Assembly: GCA_021014325.1 (NCBI GenBank)
Contig: CM037461.1
Location: 6,787,501-6,851,500 of the forward strand
DNA from: Plazaster borealis
Lineage: Eukaryota > Echinodermata > Asteroidea > Forcipulatida > Labidiasteridae
Length of the DNA stretch: 64,000 bases
Direction of reading: 5' to 3'
Below the pieces are notes generated by a model. It saw only the letters and a program-made list of their open reading frames with translations, was not told the DNA's origin and made no database searches. Shown piece after piece: positions 1 to 12,435 of the stretch. A program made the position numbers and the translations under genes. The number at the start of each line of letters is the position of its first letter. Within the stretch, counting starts at the first letter, position 1.

Positions 1-447
1 AAATCTATGAGAAACGGTTCGTTGAATGCTTTCAAAAGCGAACTTAATGCCAATTGGAGGATTATCAAGTAACCCGTACTATGGAATCTGTTCGTGAAAA
101 CGGATTACTAATGCGTAGGCCTACAACGGTTGATATTTTACGGATTAATAAAATGCGCGGTATCATTTGGTTATAACTCATGAATTGATTAATTTGTTAA
201 TAGGTTGACTAACTAATATAGTGAACCATATTAGACAGCACAAATAAGTATACTGAGTCATATTGGGCAGGACAGATTAATATATCGAATCATATTGGAC
301 AGCACATAATAATATATTGAGTCATATTGGACACCACAGATTAATATATTGAATAATTTTGGACGGCACAGATTATTATATTGAGTCCTAGTGGACGGCA
401 CAGATTATTATATTGAATCATATTGGACAGTACAAAAAGACACTTAC
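1..447. repeat. Intronic TATTGGACAG short tandem repeat, shared by both genes
   Basis: Positions 225-440 hold six or more imperfect copies of a roughly 35-bp unit (ATTGGACAGCACA...TTAATATATTGA). The gene A equivalent at 52885-52945 has about two copies. Positions 1-90 match 52751-52830 almost base for base, so this is duplicated intron sequence. Confidence 0.75.
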
Positions 448-816
448 TGAAGTCAGTGGTGGGTTTGTGTACCTGAAGTTGTAGTTTAAACCCACTGAAC
501 GTAACCGTTGAGTCTGAGGTGAACCTGATGACAACCAGCTGGTTTTTATCAAAGACTATGGATCTCAGCTTGGTGGAACCCTGCAGCACAAACTTTAATT
601 CCAACTCGAGGACCGGAGAAAGTCCCTGGATTTGAACCACATCTCGGAAACTTTCAGTTGAGAATTCAATAATTGACACAGTAATTCCAAGACCGACAAT
701 ATCGGATTTGAATTTCCATACGCAGTCGATCCCTGATGGGTAGTTGTTAGGGTAACCCGGTGACGTCAGTGTTTTACTGTCATGCCTTAGAGAGTATCCA
801 CGAAGACCACAGATAT
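448..816 (-). CDS. Gene B exon: CUB domain
   Basis: 369-nt phase 1-1 exon (TTTTTAG / GTAAGT). It encodes ICGLRGYSLRHDSKTLTSPG, YPNNYPSGIDCVWKF, and a core ending VTFSGFKLQLQVHKPTTDF, a full CUB domain. It leaves in phase 1, so the gene continues to the left of the window. Confidence 0.93.
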
Positions 817-1436
817 CTAAAAAAAAAATTAAAATTAAAGAAGAATGTAATTTTAAGAAGAAGATTTTTCCAATTATTTTTTTTTAATAATACAATGGTT
901 ATAGTGTTTGGGTGAGAAAGTCCTTTCCATTATGCATCGGTGGCTTAGGTACAGTGGCGTAACTAGGGTAAACTTTCCCCCCCCCCCCCTTAGTTACGCC
1001 ACTGCTTAGATATTGCATCTTCTAGACAGAATCTAAGCTAACAAGTACGTACACCAGCGATAGCGGGTCAGCGATAAATGGGTCAAACTGATGCAAATCC
1101 CAGTTTAAATCATTTTCAAACACATTCCGGGTCAGCCTGACCTGGGAACTGGAAGATTGGTCAATTCTGACTCGGTTATGTTTCAGAGTGATTCAAGTCA
1201 GTCAGTAAACTTGTGTTTTGTCACTTGGGTCGGTCCCGGAAACAGTCAACCTACTGAACTGCTGTCAATCAAACCATAACCTATCACACAACTCTGATTA
1301 ATGTTAATTGGCACAAAGACCCGATTGTTGGTTTGTTGACTGTCTGTAGACTACACCAACATAGAAATTGTCGACTATAAAGTAAAGTCTACTTATTAAT
1401 CGAGCTGAAATTTCAAAGGAAATAATTATTATATAC

Positions 1437-1532
1437 CTTGGGAGCACACCACGCGACCATTTTCTGACGTATCGTTCTTGACGCGTACGAGTTCTTCCAT
1501 GTCACAAACAACTTTGTTGTTTTCACATCCAT
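1437..1532 (-). CDS. Gene B exon: short Cys-rich module
   Basis: 96-nt phase 1-1 exon (TTTACAG / GTATAT), paralogue of 54715-54810. It reads DGCENNKVVCDMEELVRV and keeps the NDT sequon. One cysteine of the gene A version (LVCV) is arginine here (LVRV), leaving an odd number of cysteines. Family not recognised. Confidence 0.78.
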
Positions 1533-1589
1533 CTGTAAAAACAAAACGAACATTTGTATTGCAGTCTCGGAGGCTACCAGCAGAATCTT

Positions 1590-1780
1590 ACACTCTTAAA
1601 ACTTCTGGGTCAAAATTAACCAGGATCCGGGTCCCATTGTGACAATTTTCTGAGTCAGTGTGACCCGGATTCTGTGTCTAAATGACCAAGAAAAAGGTCA
1701 AAATGAGACAGAATCCGAGTTGAAATCAAATTTGTAAACCACTCTCCGGATCAGCCATGATGACGTCATCGGGTATCAAA
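1590..1780. mobile_element. MITE family 1 (CACTCT...GGGTCA), shared site
   Basis: Starts CACTCTTAAAACTTC, then GGGTCAAAATTAACC and repeated GGGTC/GACCC inverted motifs. The same insertion sits at the same intronic place in gene A (54868-55098), so it predates the gene duplication. Confidence 0.7.
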
Positions 1781-3137
1781 TTACAAGTGTTACGATCCAA
1801 AAATCTCCAAACTATCCGTGAATATAAATCACTCAAAAAGCCTGAATTTTCTCAGATGCAACAAAGAAATCAAACAAGGTGACACGGATGTAAAGAACGC
1901 AGAATCAAAGTGATTTAATAATGAAACTATCGGCCAGTTCAAATACCTATTGGGTTTAACAAACGTACAATGATTGAGTAAAACAAGTGTACATTAAAAT
2001 AGATCGTATACAAAATAAGTAATCTCACAGGCTAATACGTCAACCCGGATGAAATACAGGCGAGGATCACGGCAACAGAAGATACAGCGAGGATCACATA
2101 CACTGGCTCTAAAACGATCAACTTCAGGGGCGGTAAAACAGTTCTTTGCCGATGTGACTATGAGCTATCACGGGGCGAACTCACTCCGAAAAATGTCCAG
2201 AAGAAGACGAAGCAACAACGGGTACACAATCTGACACCCGCCACAAAATATGGGGAAAAGACCCCAAAATACCGAACTGTAGATTAAGTTCGAAACTGTC
2301 CTTTCCGGATTTAAATTAAGCTCTTTAACTGCACTCGGTCAAAAGCGAACTCTACCAAAAGCTCCTCCAACGAGTTGAATCACAATCACAGAAGTCGTAG
2401 CTTCCACCAGTCTTGAGTATTTGTGTCCCGTCCTAGATTTACCCCCAGCCCGTATATAAAGGATTTGTGTCGTTTTCTAGAAAGTACTACTCTAGATCAT
2501 TCTATTAGCATCGCCCACTAGGGTTAACGACCTTACACACAAAGAATGATTGACAGCGTGCGTTGTATACACGTAATTACATGTACATGTATTAGGGTCT
2601 CATAACACAAGCCATTTAGGTTTTGAAAATTACCATTATGCTAATTGCTGTATTTGACACTAAAGCTATGGTGTTCATAATTTGTCATCCGATAGATCAA
2701 GACAGGGGCAACATTTAAAAAGTTAACACTAAAAGCTTATGACTTTTACTTCTGGTCGTACCGGAAGGTTAAAGTTTGCATTTGTTTTTCTTATTCAAAC
2801 AATTTTTTTTTCAATTCGGCCCTTGGGCCGCAAGTTTTGAATGTTTTTAATAAACCATAATAATAATAATAATAATCATAAAAATATCACAATAACGTCA
2901 TGATGACCTCACCAAGCATCAAGTGACGTCATATTAAAGGTGCACTTTTTAAAGATTTATATTGACAGGACAAAAATGCGCGATCATGCTAAAACATTTC
3001 ATGTATTCAAACCGGGATGTGTTAAATCTACAATTTGAAGTCGCATCGTGATGACGTCATCAAGTATCACGTGACGTAAAGCTAAAGGTGCACGTTTTCA
3101 AGGATTTATAGTTTCAGGAAAATATGATTAATCAAGC

Positions 3138-3477
3138 TTAAAGGCATCGTACACGTTTGGTAATTACTCAAAATATTTATTAGCATAAAAACTTACTTGC
3201 TAACGAGCAACGGGGAGCTATTGGTAGTATAAAACATTGTGAGAAACAACTCCCACTGAAGTAACGTAGTTTTGGAGAAAGAGGTAATTTCTCACTAAAA
3301 TAATAAAAACTTCTTGTAGGAAGTTTTTATTCCTAAACTTCTTTCATCATTCTCTTGCAACTTCGATGACCAATTGAGCCCAAATTTTCACAGGCTTGTT
3401 ATTTTATGCATACATTGGGATACACCAAATGAGAACACTGGTCTTTGACAATTACCAAACGTGTACGATGCCTTTAA
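3138..3477. mobile_element. MITE family 2 with TTAA target duplication
   Basis: TTAA at both ends, terminal inverted repeat AAGGCATCGTACACGTTTGG. It has an internal short hairpin (AAAAACTTCTTG...). TTAA duplication suggests a piggyBac-type mobiliser. Other copies: 19055-19426, 45154-45524, 55099-55484. Confidence 0.8.
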
Positions 3478-3687
3478 ATTTTGTATGTATTCAAGCCGGG
3501 ACGTGTAACATCCAAAATTTGAGGTGCTGTTCTAATGACGTGATCAAGCCTTGCTGAAGGCGGTCGCAGTTTTCACTTCAAAAAGGATGGCAAAACCCAC
3601 ACTATACATGTACTGTATGTGTGTATCACACACTGAGCACGACGCCCGTACTACTACTGTGCGTAGGTCATCCGCACCCGTTTTAAT

Positions 3688-3900
3688 GTGTCGTGGCCGA
3701 GCGGTTTAGAGCGTCGAACTCAAGTTCTGGTCGATAAGTCATCGGAGTTTGGGTTTTAAATCCGGTCATGAAACTTGTGTCATTAGGCAAGATGCTTTAC
3801 TATAATTGCTTCTCTTCACCCAGGGGTATAAATGTGTACCTGCGAGTGTAGAGGTTGATAATTGTGTTTGAAAAAGCCTTCGAAAGTAAAAAAAAAAATC
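3688..3900 (+). mobile_element. tRNA-derived SINE (Leu/Ser-like head)
   Basis: The head TCGTGGCCGAGCGGTTTAGA resembles the 5' part of a class II tRNA (Leu/Ser) with its A box; a B-box-like TTTTAAATCC follows, then a body with TGTCATTAGGCAAGATGC. Related fragments in minus orientation: 21290-21400, 47868-47915 and 56275-56420. Confidence 0.65.
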
Positions 3901-3929
3901 ATATCTCAAGGACCACTCATATTTTAGTC

Positions 3930-4200
3930 AAAATCTTTTCATCAGGTTTTAGGTCATTGAGCCTTCTCAAACTTTTGCAGAGAAATAATAACAATTTGAC
4001 CTTAACTTCTGGTTGAAATCGGACGTTAAAGCCCTAGTTTGTAATGACCCGCCCTTAAACTGTGTATAATGCAAAAGCACTGTGTCTGGCATTTCCGCCC
4101 CATCGATCAGAAGGTTCAAAATCAACGAAGCCTGATTTGGCAATTGATATAGGCTCTTAGTCTAATCCATAGTCTGTTCCAAAAAAAAACGCCAAATAAG
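3930..4200 (-). repeat. Dispersed repeat family (copies at 8640-8890 and 9380-9560)
   Basis: Reverse of the sequence at 8640-8890: shares CAAATCAGGC, the GATCAATGG..CGGAA segment, the GTCCGATTTCGACC segment and a CTCAAACTT run. No open frame. A third copy is at 9380-9560. Confidence 0.6.
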
Positions 4201-5026
4201 ATCATTTATGTCGGCCAACAAAGACACACTTCCCAAGCTCACACAACCTTTAAACTTAGCAAATAGACACCGCTGTAGTGACGTCATGATGAGCACTGTT
4301 TGCGGTTCATAAAAATTTAACATGACATACAAATTCAGTCTTAAAAAATGCAAAGGTCGCAAATAGGCATCAGATTTGCTGACTGGAATACTACTGAATC
4401 ATGAGATTTGCTTGTGCTACAAGTCCAGTTGTTCGAACCGGTGTTGCTCAGCTTTGCGAACGTTGGCATGCCCCTCCGAGTTTTGTCCTGTCCCTTTCAT
4501 GGAGAACTCTCATGGTCGCGAAAAAACCCTCTATTTCATCAACACTGTTATATTCTCACGAACCACTGCTTTTCAAAGAAAGAAAAACGTCCGCAGTATG
4601 ACGTCAGGGTGCTGTTTTGATTCATTTTCGTGAGATTCTGCGTTTTTGCCCAGCAACATGATGTTTTTTTTTGTGGGGTTTTTGACGTTATGACACAATT
4701 TTTATATTGTTTTAGTTCCACTCAATTTCGTAATCATTAGCACTCGTTTACCTTTCTAAAAAAAAGTAATAATTATAATGTTAATTTCGTTTAAGTTGAT
4801 CTTTTTAAAGGCTGGAGAAAGGGTTTGCAATCAGATGTATCCAATTTGTCTGCAATCATTACATTGTGTTGGAACAATTGATCTCTATTACATCGTACAT
4901 CAGTATAATATAGATCAACGATTGGTAAAGTTTGACGAAAACGTCTTCAGCTGAAATATAAGGGATACAGAGGGGCTATATGTAGAACATTTTGATTTAA
5001 AATGGATAAGAAACATTGGGCCTTAC

Positions 5027-5353
5027 TCTGGTCTAAATAACATGTGTGACAGCAGTATCCTCGAGCGACTGACGATGGTCGGGGCGTATGTGGAATAAGG
5101 CTACTCGTGGCATCTTCCCAAACTGTGAAGTAACACTCCCCCGGCCTGTTGAAATATCTACCGCATGACGTCATCCTTGCGTCTCGTCCTTGGATGTCGA
5201 TCAAGCCCCACTGGTCACTGCGGAAACCTGCATCGTAGGCAGCCTTCAACTGAGCCAATGAACACAGTTGCATATCACACTGTGCACAACGCTCTCTGGC
5301 CTGTGTCAGGTCGGCACTGGGATAACTCCTCGGTGTTAAGAAGATACGGTATT
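5027..5353 (-). CDS. Gene B exon: Link-like module 4
   Basis: 327-nt phase 1-1 exon (CTGAAAAATGAA side: acceptor TTTTCAG; donor GTAAGG), 109 residues. It contains YRIFLTPRSYPSADLTQARE, RCAQCDMQLCSLAQLKAAY, SDQWGLIDIQG, PGECYFTVWEDA and GYCCHTC. The run A..RC....L.S..QLKAAY.AG......WGLID resembles hyaluronan-binding Link (Xlink)/C-type-lectin-fold domains, but eight cysteines is more than the usual four. Same fold family is inferred, not certain. It is the most divergent of the four in its middle part (SCGRYF). Confidence 0.75.
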
Positions 5354-6200
5354 CTGAAAAATGAATGTTTACTTTATGTTGTAATTTCATTTCAAACTAA
5401 AGCGTAAAATCAAGCTAAAAAGTCGCAAGTCTTATTGTATACCGTTGCAACCATTGTACTTTGGCCTAAGCAACCAATCTACTAAACTCCATAAGAGCTG
5501 TAGTTCTCTATGCATGTTTGAGTTATAAACTTTGATTATGTTCAGATTGTAAAAATCCATTGCATAGTTCGTAAGTTGTGATTTTTGGGGGGTTTCGGCT
5601 ATCCGCCGAAACCACCTTTGTTTTCGTCGAGATTTTTATTTTTATTAGCTGTTCCGACATAGCGGTCGGAACAGCTATTGTTTTCGTCAGGATTTTTTTT
5701 TGTTTTTATTATTCTTTTCTTCCGTCAAAAGCCCATAGGTTTAACCTGGGCATTTTGTTACGTCCAAAAGTCATACTTGGCTTCGTATAAAAGAGTCAGA
5801 TCCTGTATCATATTAAAGCTTGGGTCTTGAAGTTATAGTTAAACGTGATTAGCTTAAATTATTTAATTGGTTTACTTAGTTATAATGACATGAATATTTA
5901 ATTAGCCAATCTTTATACCACCATATCTCAAAAAGTATACGTCCGATCGTCAAACTTTTTTCGCTTTTATACTTGTGGGGTACTGTATAACTATTTGATG
6001 GCCTAAAATTTCGGACGACGTCACCATGACGTCATTTATTGCCCGTTTTGTATCTGTGTACACAAGCCAATGGCTCTGAAAGGTGTAAGTGTTTAGTTGG
6101 TCAAAAACACAACTTTTTCAAATAAGCAAAACTTTAGTTACCTTAAAGAATATTTTTCTTTTTAAACACGACTGCTTTCACTGGCTAGCTGGCAAATTGT

Positions 6201-6222
6201 GCCGTGATTGCGCAATCACGGC
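6201..6222. repeat. Perfect 22-bp palindrome
   Basis: GCCGTGATTG followed directly by CGCAATCACGGC, a perfect self-complementary site inside the large dispersed repeat. Confidence 0.85.
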
Positions 6223-6429
6223 TAGGCGTCAAAGACTGTCGTGATATTGGAATCCTTACCGAGAGAGGATATACGTACGTTCTAATAGGGTTTTCATTAA
6301 AAGGCATTGGATTGGGATAAGTTACAAATTATCGTGTACCTTATTAAATTTATTAGTATGAAAAACACATTTTTGTTACTGTGACGTCATCAAGTGTCAA
6401 ATTACGGTAATTCAAAGCTTATATTAGTT

Positions 6430-7330
6430 AATCTTTGCAGCACCATATCTCAAGAAGTACACAGCCGATTTTCAAAATGTTGTCAGTTATAGACTCCTTG
6501 GGCATTGCCGATTAGCCTTGGGTTACCGTGACCCCATGTTGACCTTTATTTCCGGGTCAACCGGAAGTGGGACCATATCTCAAGAACTACAAAACCGGTT
6601 TCAAACTTTTTTCAGTTATAGACTCCTTGGGCATTGGAGATTAGCCTTGGGTTACCGTGACCCCATGTTGACCTTTATTTCCGGGTCAACCGGAAGTGAG
6701 ACCATATCTCAAGAACTACACAACCGATTTTCAAACTTTTTTCAGTTATAGACTCCTTGGGCATTGGAGATTAGCCTTGGGTAACCGTGACCCCATGATG
6801 ACCTTTACTTCCGGGTCAACCGGAAGTGAGACCATATCTCAAGAACTACTCAACCGATTTTCAATTTGTTTTCAGTTAGAGACCCTTTGAGCATTACAGA
6901 TTGAACTTCGGTTACCGTGACCCCGGGTTGACCTTTACTTCCCGGTCAACCGGAAGTGGGACCATGTCTCAAGAACTACACAACCGATTTTCAATTTCTT
7001 TTCAGTTATATATCCTTTGAGCATGAAACATTGAAGCCCCATGTTGACCTTTACTTCCGGGTCAACCGGAATTGGGACCAGATCTCAAGAAGTACACACC
7101 CGATTTGCAATTTCTTTTCAATTATAGACCCTTTTTAGCATTAAACATTAAACTTTGGTTATCTTGACCCCATTTTAACCTTTACTTCCGGGTCAACCGG
7201 AATTGGGACCAGATCTCAAGAACTACTCAGCCAATTTTCGAATTCATTTCAGTTATAAACCTTTTGAGAATTGAGGATTAGCCTCAGGTTACCGTGACCC
7301 CATGTTGACCTTTATTTCAGGAAAAGGGGT
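6430..7330 (+). repeat. 130-bp tandem repeat, about seven units
   Basis: GGTTACCGTGACCCCATG recurs at about 6521, 6650, 6780, 6910 and 7288 with degenerate units between. Each unit holds CCATATCTCAAGAACTAC, TTTTCAGTTATAGACTCCTT and CCGGGTCAACCGGAAGT. The open frames at 6518-7138 are a by-product of the 130-bp period, not genes. Confidence 0.85.
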
Positions 7331-7540
7331 CCTACAGCATGTGGTTCTAATATGATGTGGGTGAAAGTTTTAGGTTTAGGTTTTTGGGCACACTTAAATC
7401 AAAAAGGGCCTGTTAAAAGTGAAGGGTCTTCTATCTCAAAGTCAGACTAACTTTCTAGGTCTGGAGCGTTTAATCAAGGTAAAAAAAACGGAACAGCTTT
7501 GTGTTTGTCCTAAGGACAAACACATCGTTCTAGTTATTAT

Positions 7541-10239
7541 TATTATTTTACCATTCGAAAAATTCTCATAGCATTAACCAGTGAAATTTGTCGTCGTTCC
7601 ATTTCAGAAATTACAGTCTTAAAAGACAAAAACAATACATCAAATGAAAGCCTGTGCTCTAACTTAGATCAAGCAGCAGTTGTTTCGAGTGTTTTTCGTT
7701 CCTTTCTTGACGATATGACCGATTTAAAAACGCCCGTAAATGTATCGCGATCGCCGTGTCTGTGTACATGACACGTATTACTCACTGGAAACTGGATACG
7801 TCCGTACCTACACAGACAGCTGTGTCACACGCACGGCATCGTTCCGACCTTTGGACCTTCCATTCATGCATGGTTGATCTAACGATGGCGCAAGCTAAGG
7901 ATGATGACGTTACCAGTTCGATCAACTCTTCTGCCCTCCACAGAGAGGGCGCTAGATAGAATATGGGTCTGCGCGAACTATTAAATATGGAAGCGTTTAA
8001 ATCCAAGGGCTTATGAAGATAAGTAAAGATAATTAAATACGGAAGCGTCAAAGGGATATTTATTGGTTTTGGTCCATCACAATGTCAAGGTTGTGTGATA
8101 GAAATTGCATCATAAAAGCGATGGGTTTCATTTTCGTTAACTCTTCCACGTCTGGTGGACAATCCATCGCCATCATCAGGACTAATTAACAAACTACATT
8201 ACGTCACCAAGACATTATTCAATTCTTAATAGTTCGCCTTGTTAAAGCCGAAACCCCAGTATTTGTTCGTAACAAATTCAGGTCTAGTTTTAATCATGTA
8301 TTTAATTTCACTCAACACCTGATGACATCATCATGACGTCATTGAAGCGGTGTCTCCTACTATAGTAAAGAGCTAACTATGTGCAAAGTTTGAAGGTGGT
8401 GTTAGTATGGGAAGTATGTCTTTATCATTTGGTTTTTAACTTTTTCCCTATGTGTGTGTTATAAACTGCTTACTCAGTACTTTCCCGAATTTTGTGTAAA
8501 AAAATATATAAAAACAGGCGCCATCGGGTTGGATTCGAACCCACGACGTTTGCACTGCTAGAGCAGATATCTAACCACCACATCAACGAGCTAGTGTGTC
8601 TTTGTTGGCCGACAAAAGTGCTCACATTTAGCGTTTTTGCTTGGATTAGACTAACAAAGCCTCGTGCCAAATCAGGCTTCGTGGCTGATCAATGAACCTT
8701 CTGATCAATGGAGCGGAACAGCCAGCCACAGTGCTTTTGCATATTCATTGTGTACACAGTAAATGCTGTTAATACATACGTAGTCTTTAACGTCCGATTT
8801 CGACCAGACGGTTAGGTCAATTTCGTATCATCTATCTGCATAAGTTTGAGAAGGCTTACAGACCTACAACCTGATGTAAAAAGTGAGATGAAATTATAAG
8901 TAGTTATTATGTATACCACTTTCGAAACTAATGTCTTAAACTTTGCAACAGACATCTAGTACAACAGTATTTTCAACTGTTTTAACCTGCCGCTAGAGGG
9001 CGCTCTTGATTTTTTATGACGTCATCGGTCTTATTTTTTAAACCAGACCCAAAGTTGCCACTTTTAAATTGCCAGGCACTTCCGGTTTCGACCGGAAGTA
9101 GAGGTCACGTAATGTCACGCACACAATACAAAAATTAAGACCTATGTTACCTTTGTATAACCCGCACAAAGCAACCAAGACTCTCTTATCCTTGATTTGA
9201 TACAGATTTTAAAATATTTACACATTGATGTAGATGTCCGAACCGCGCCGGTTATCTGTCACAGAGCGCGCCAATAATGTCACAGAGCGCTATAAAAGCA
9301 TGACCATTAATTTGATAAAGCGCCACCTTGCATGTGAAATGTATTGCTAACGTTTCCATTTCAAATGTGGACTATACACAGGCTTCGTGGACTTTGAACC
9401 TTACTATGATCAATGGAGCGGAACAGCCAGCCGCGGTGTTTTCTCTATACATAGTTTAAATAACGCCCGTTTTGGACCAGAAGTTAAGGTCATTGTGATG
9501 TCTGTGCAAATGTGTGAGCAGGCTCAATGAGCTACAACCTTATGTAACAAGTTTGACAAAATTATAAGTGGTTCTTTTTAAATGTTTTTTGAAATTTTCA
9601 ACTTCAAGTTTGAACCGGAAATCAAGGTCAAATGAGGTCACACTCTTTATAGCTGTTGTTAAGTCTAAAACAGCCTTTTCGATGATGTTAATATTTTGAA
9701 AATTCATTGTGTAGTTTATTAGTTATGATTTGTTCAAACTATGTGTGAAGATTGAAGGTTGTGAGTTTTGGAAAAGTGTCTTTCTTAGTGGACGATCACG
9801 GGGGAAAAGAAGAAAAAGAAGAAGTATTAAAAGAAAATAAAAAAGGGGAAAAAGGAACAAAATTAAGAGGAGTTCCGGGCGGATTGGCCGAAAACCTATT
9901 AAAAAAACGAACAAAAACAAGAGGTGTTTCGAGCTATGTTCCGAACAACTAATAAAGCAGGGAAAAGGCACAGCTTGAACAGGGTTCAAATAAGGCCAAT
10001 ATGAAATATTCACCAGAGAAGACTACTTATTTGGCAATCATAACATTAGATTAACAGGGCTTAATTTAGAGCAGCATTAATTGCTATAATTATTTGGACT
10101 GCAACTTATACAGACATCAAGAAACGAGACTGTTTTTCAGTATATTTGTATTACAAGAAGGGAGACTGAAGTGTCTTTGGTTTCTTGGGGTATATGGTTC
10201 ACTCTGGTTGGTTAGTTGTGCAAATGATTGAACCTTTTC
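7541..10239. other. Gene B intron with dispersed repeats, no gene seen
   Basis: Includes a tRNA-like SINE piece in minus orientation (8516-8600), repeat copies at 8640-8890 and 9380-9560, and an AG-rich purine run at 9800-9945. Open frames at 7756-7959, 8470-8695 and 9723-10013 have no recognisable content. Confidence 0.5.
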
Positions 10240-11065
10240 TTAGCATTTAACATGTAACTGCTCACACAGTGATTTCCTACGGGTATATAAGGTTAGGATG
10301 CCAAGCCGTTCCAGTGCCTTAGCATAAGACTTATTAGGAATGATAATTCTGAAGGTTCTTCGTCGAATGGACTCCAACAAGTTAGACTGTTCCTTAGTTA
10401 AGCTGCTATGATAAACCTGGCATGCATAATCAAGTATGAATCTAATGCAGACAAACTAGTATTTGCAAAGGCCCAGTTGGCAAAGACCATCTCTGCGGAG
10501 TTGCACTGACAAGTAAAGTCTATAAGTAGCTTTTGTAAACACAAAATTAACCTGAGTTTCCCAACACACATCATCACTGATGGTCAACCCTAACAATTTC
10601 ATCTGTTTCACAAGATTAATATTATGACCATGTATAAACTGGATATCAACGGCCTATGTTTTTTGAAATTGATAACCATGTATTTATTGTTATTTGTCAT
10701 TGTGTGAGGACCAATCGATCACTTCCTGCACCGAATCTTGCATTTTAGATTCATCTGCCGATGTCACTACTTCATGCACCTCATGTATCATTAACATATT
10801 TGACTGTGGGCAGGGTGGGTTGAAGATCATCATAACGAAAAGTACAGGCCCGTGTATTGTTCCCTGTGGGACCCAACCGTTTTTGACGGTCCAATCTGAC
10901 TCACAATAACCAATTTTAACACGCTGTGTTCTGAGCCGTAGAAACTCTGTTACCCAGTTAACAATAAACTTGGTCAACGTGGAGAAACTTCAGTATGTTA
11001 ATGAGAGTCACGTGATTGATCCTGTCAAATGCTTTGCTACAATCAAGAAAAAGGACACGCACAAC
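10240..11065 (-). mobile_element. LINE fragment (reverse transcriptase 3' part), broken
   Basis: Translated in shifting minus frames it gives RT pieces: SKAFDRINHVTLINILKFL, VPQGTIHGPVLFV, then after frame changes LLGLTISDDVCW, LDYACQVYHSSLT, RRRTFRIIIPNKSYAKALER. This is the RT palm (SKAFD, PQG) and the C-terminal region of a jockey/CR1-like non-LTR element. Several stops and frameshifts make it dead. It lies between Link-like exons 3 and 4. Confidence 0.7.
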
Positions 11066-11150
11066 ACAATGTTTTTGAAATAGAAGAGATAGAGAGAAGC
11101 GAGATGTAGAACATTCTGATTAAACATGGAAACGAAATAGTTGGCCTTAC

Positions 11151-11477
11151 TCTGGTCTAAATCACATGTATGACAGCAGTATCCTCGAGCGACTGACGAT
11201 GGTCGGGGCGTATGTGGAATAAGGCTACTCGTGGCATCTTCCCAAACTTTGAAGTAACACTCCCCCGGCCTGTTGAAATAGCTACCGCATGACGTCACCC
11301 TTGCGTCTCGTCCTTTGATGTCGATCAAGCCCCATGGGTCACTGCGGTAACCTGCATTGAAGGCAGCTTTCAACTGAGCCAATGAACACAGCTGCATATC
11401 ACACTGTGCACAACGCTCTCTGGCCTGTGTAAGGTCGGCACTGGGATAACTCCTCGGTGTTAAGAAGATACGGTAAT
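11151..11477 (-). CDS. Gene B exon: Link-like module 3
   Basis: 327-nt phase 1-1 exon (ATTTTCAG / GTAAGG) with all eight cysteines. Signature pieces are CDMQLCSLAQLKAAFNAGY, SDPWGLIDIKG, PGECYFKVWEDA and GYCCHTCDLDQ. A minus-strand LINE fragment lies immediately downstream in the intron (10240-11065). Confidence 0.78.
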
Positions 11478-11549
11478 CTGAAAATAAAATTTACTTTATG
11501 TTGTAACTTTAATTCAAACTAAAGCGTAAAATCAAGTTTAAAAGTCGCA

Positions 11550-11830
11550 AGTCTTATTATATACCCGTTGCAACCAATGGACGTGGCCGTAGCAACCAAT
11601 CTACTTTACCATTAGTAACCGGATTACTATACTGATAGCAAATATTGTACTAGACCCGTAGCACCCACTGCACTATACCTGTTGTAACCAATCACTGTAT
11701 ACTAAAACAGTCTTAGCAACCAATAAACTAAACCCGTAGCAACTATTTTACTATACCCGTAGCCACCAATGTACTATACCCGCAGCAACCACTACACTAT
11801 ACCATAGCAACAGTTAATTATAACCGTAGC
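11550..11830. repeat. Short degenerate tandem repeat (CCGTAGCAACCA)
   Basis: About ten imperfect copies of a roughly 25-30-bp unit built on TATACCCGTAGCAACCAAT. The same motif runs beside Link-like exons at 5430-5480, 12345-12440 and 20030-20100, and at 15950-16085, so it probably travelled with the duplicated Link cassettes. Confidence 0.75.
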
Positions 11831-11941
11831 AACTAATGTACGAAAACTGACGAAAACGTCTTTGGCTGAAAAAGAAGAAATTAAGAGTAGCGAAATGTAG
11901 AACATTTTTATTTAAAATGGATAAGAAATATTTTGCCTTAC

Positions 11942-12271
11942 TCTGGTCTAAATGACATGTATGACAGCAGTATCCTAGAGCGACAGAGGATGGTCGGGGT
12001 GTATTTGGAATAAGGCTACTCGCTGCATCTTCCCAAACTGTGAAGTAACACTCCCCCGGCGTTTTGAAATATGAGCTACCGCATGACGTCACCCGTGCGT
12101 CTCGCCCTTGGATGTCGATCAAGCCCCATGGGTCACTGCGGTAACCTGCATTGTAGGCAGCTTTCAACTGAGCCAATGAACACAGTTGCATATCACACTG
12201 TGCACAACGGTCTCTGGCCTGTGTCAGGTCGGCACTTGGATAACTCTCCGGTGTTAAGAAGATACGGTATT
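11942..12271 (-). CDS. Gene B exon: Link-like module 2
   Basis: 330-nt phase 1-1 exon (TTTTTCAG / GTAAGG), one codon longer than its sisters (SCGSSYFKT against SCGSYFNR). It keeps the eight cysteines, SDPWGLIDIQG, PGECYFTVWEDA and GYCCHTC. Only about 460 bp separates it from module 3, so these two are the closest pair of the array. Confidence 0.78.
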
Positions 12272-12435
12272 CTGAAAAAGAAAAACAAAATACGTGTATT
12301 TTAATTCAACTTATAAAGCGTAAAATCAAGTTAAAAAGTCACAGGTCTTATTCTGTACCCGTTGCAACCAATGTACTTTGGCCACAGAAACCAATCTACT
12401 ATACTCTTAGTAACCAGTTTACTATACTGATAGCA

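Larger units (their letters stand above)
1533..5026. other. Gene B intron: MITEs, SINE and dispersed repeat
   Basis: Contains a CACTCT-ended MITE (1590-1780), the stretch 1800-2900 in which I see no gene (a 61-codon frame at 2049-2234 has no support), a run of ATA triplets near 2860, a TTAA-flanked MITE (3138-3477), a tRNA-derived SINE (3688-3900) and a dispersed repeat in minus orientation (3930-4200). From 4200 to 5026 nothing is recognised. Confidence 0.6.
5600..7540 (+). repeat. Large dispersed repeat (GCTGTTCCGAC type) with internal tandem array
   Basis: Begins with an AGCTGTTCCGAC/GTCGGAACAG inverted pair near 5649-5672 and ends with GGAACAGCTTTGTGTTTGTCC and an ATT run near 7490-7545. 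The same two ends flank 13980-15945, but the interiors hold different tandem repeats. No protein is recognised. Fragments at 18810-19045 (minus) and 27250-28050. Confidence 0.65.

Noticed and set aside
2049..2234. 61-codon Arg/Ser-rich open frame
   Set aside because: No domain, no paralogue in gene A, inside an intron; likely chance.
6518..7138. Three overlapping open frames with repeated peptide sequence
   Set aside because: They follow the 130-bp tandem array; the repeated peptide is a result of the DNA period, with no start context or domain.
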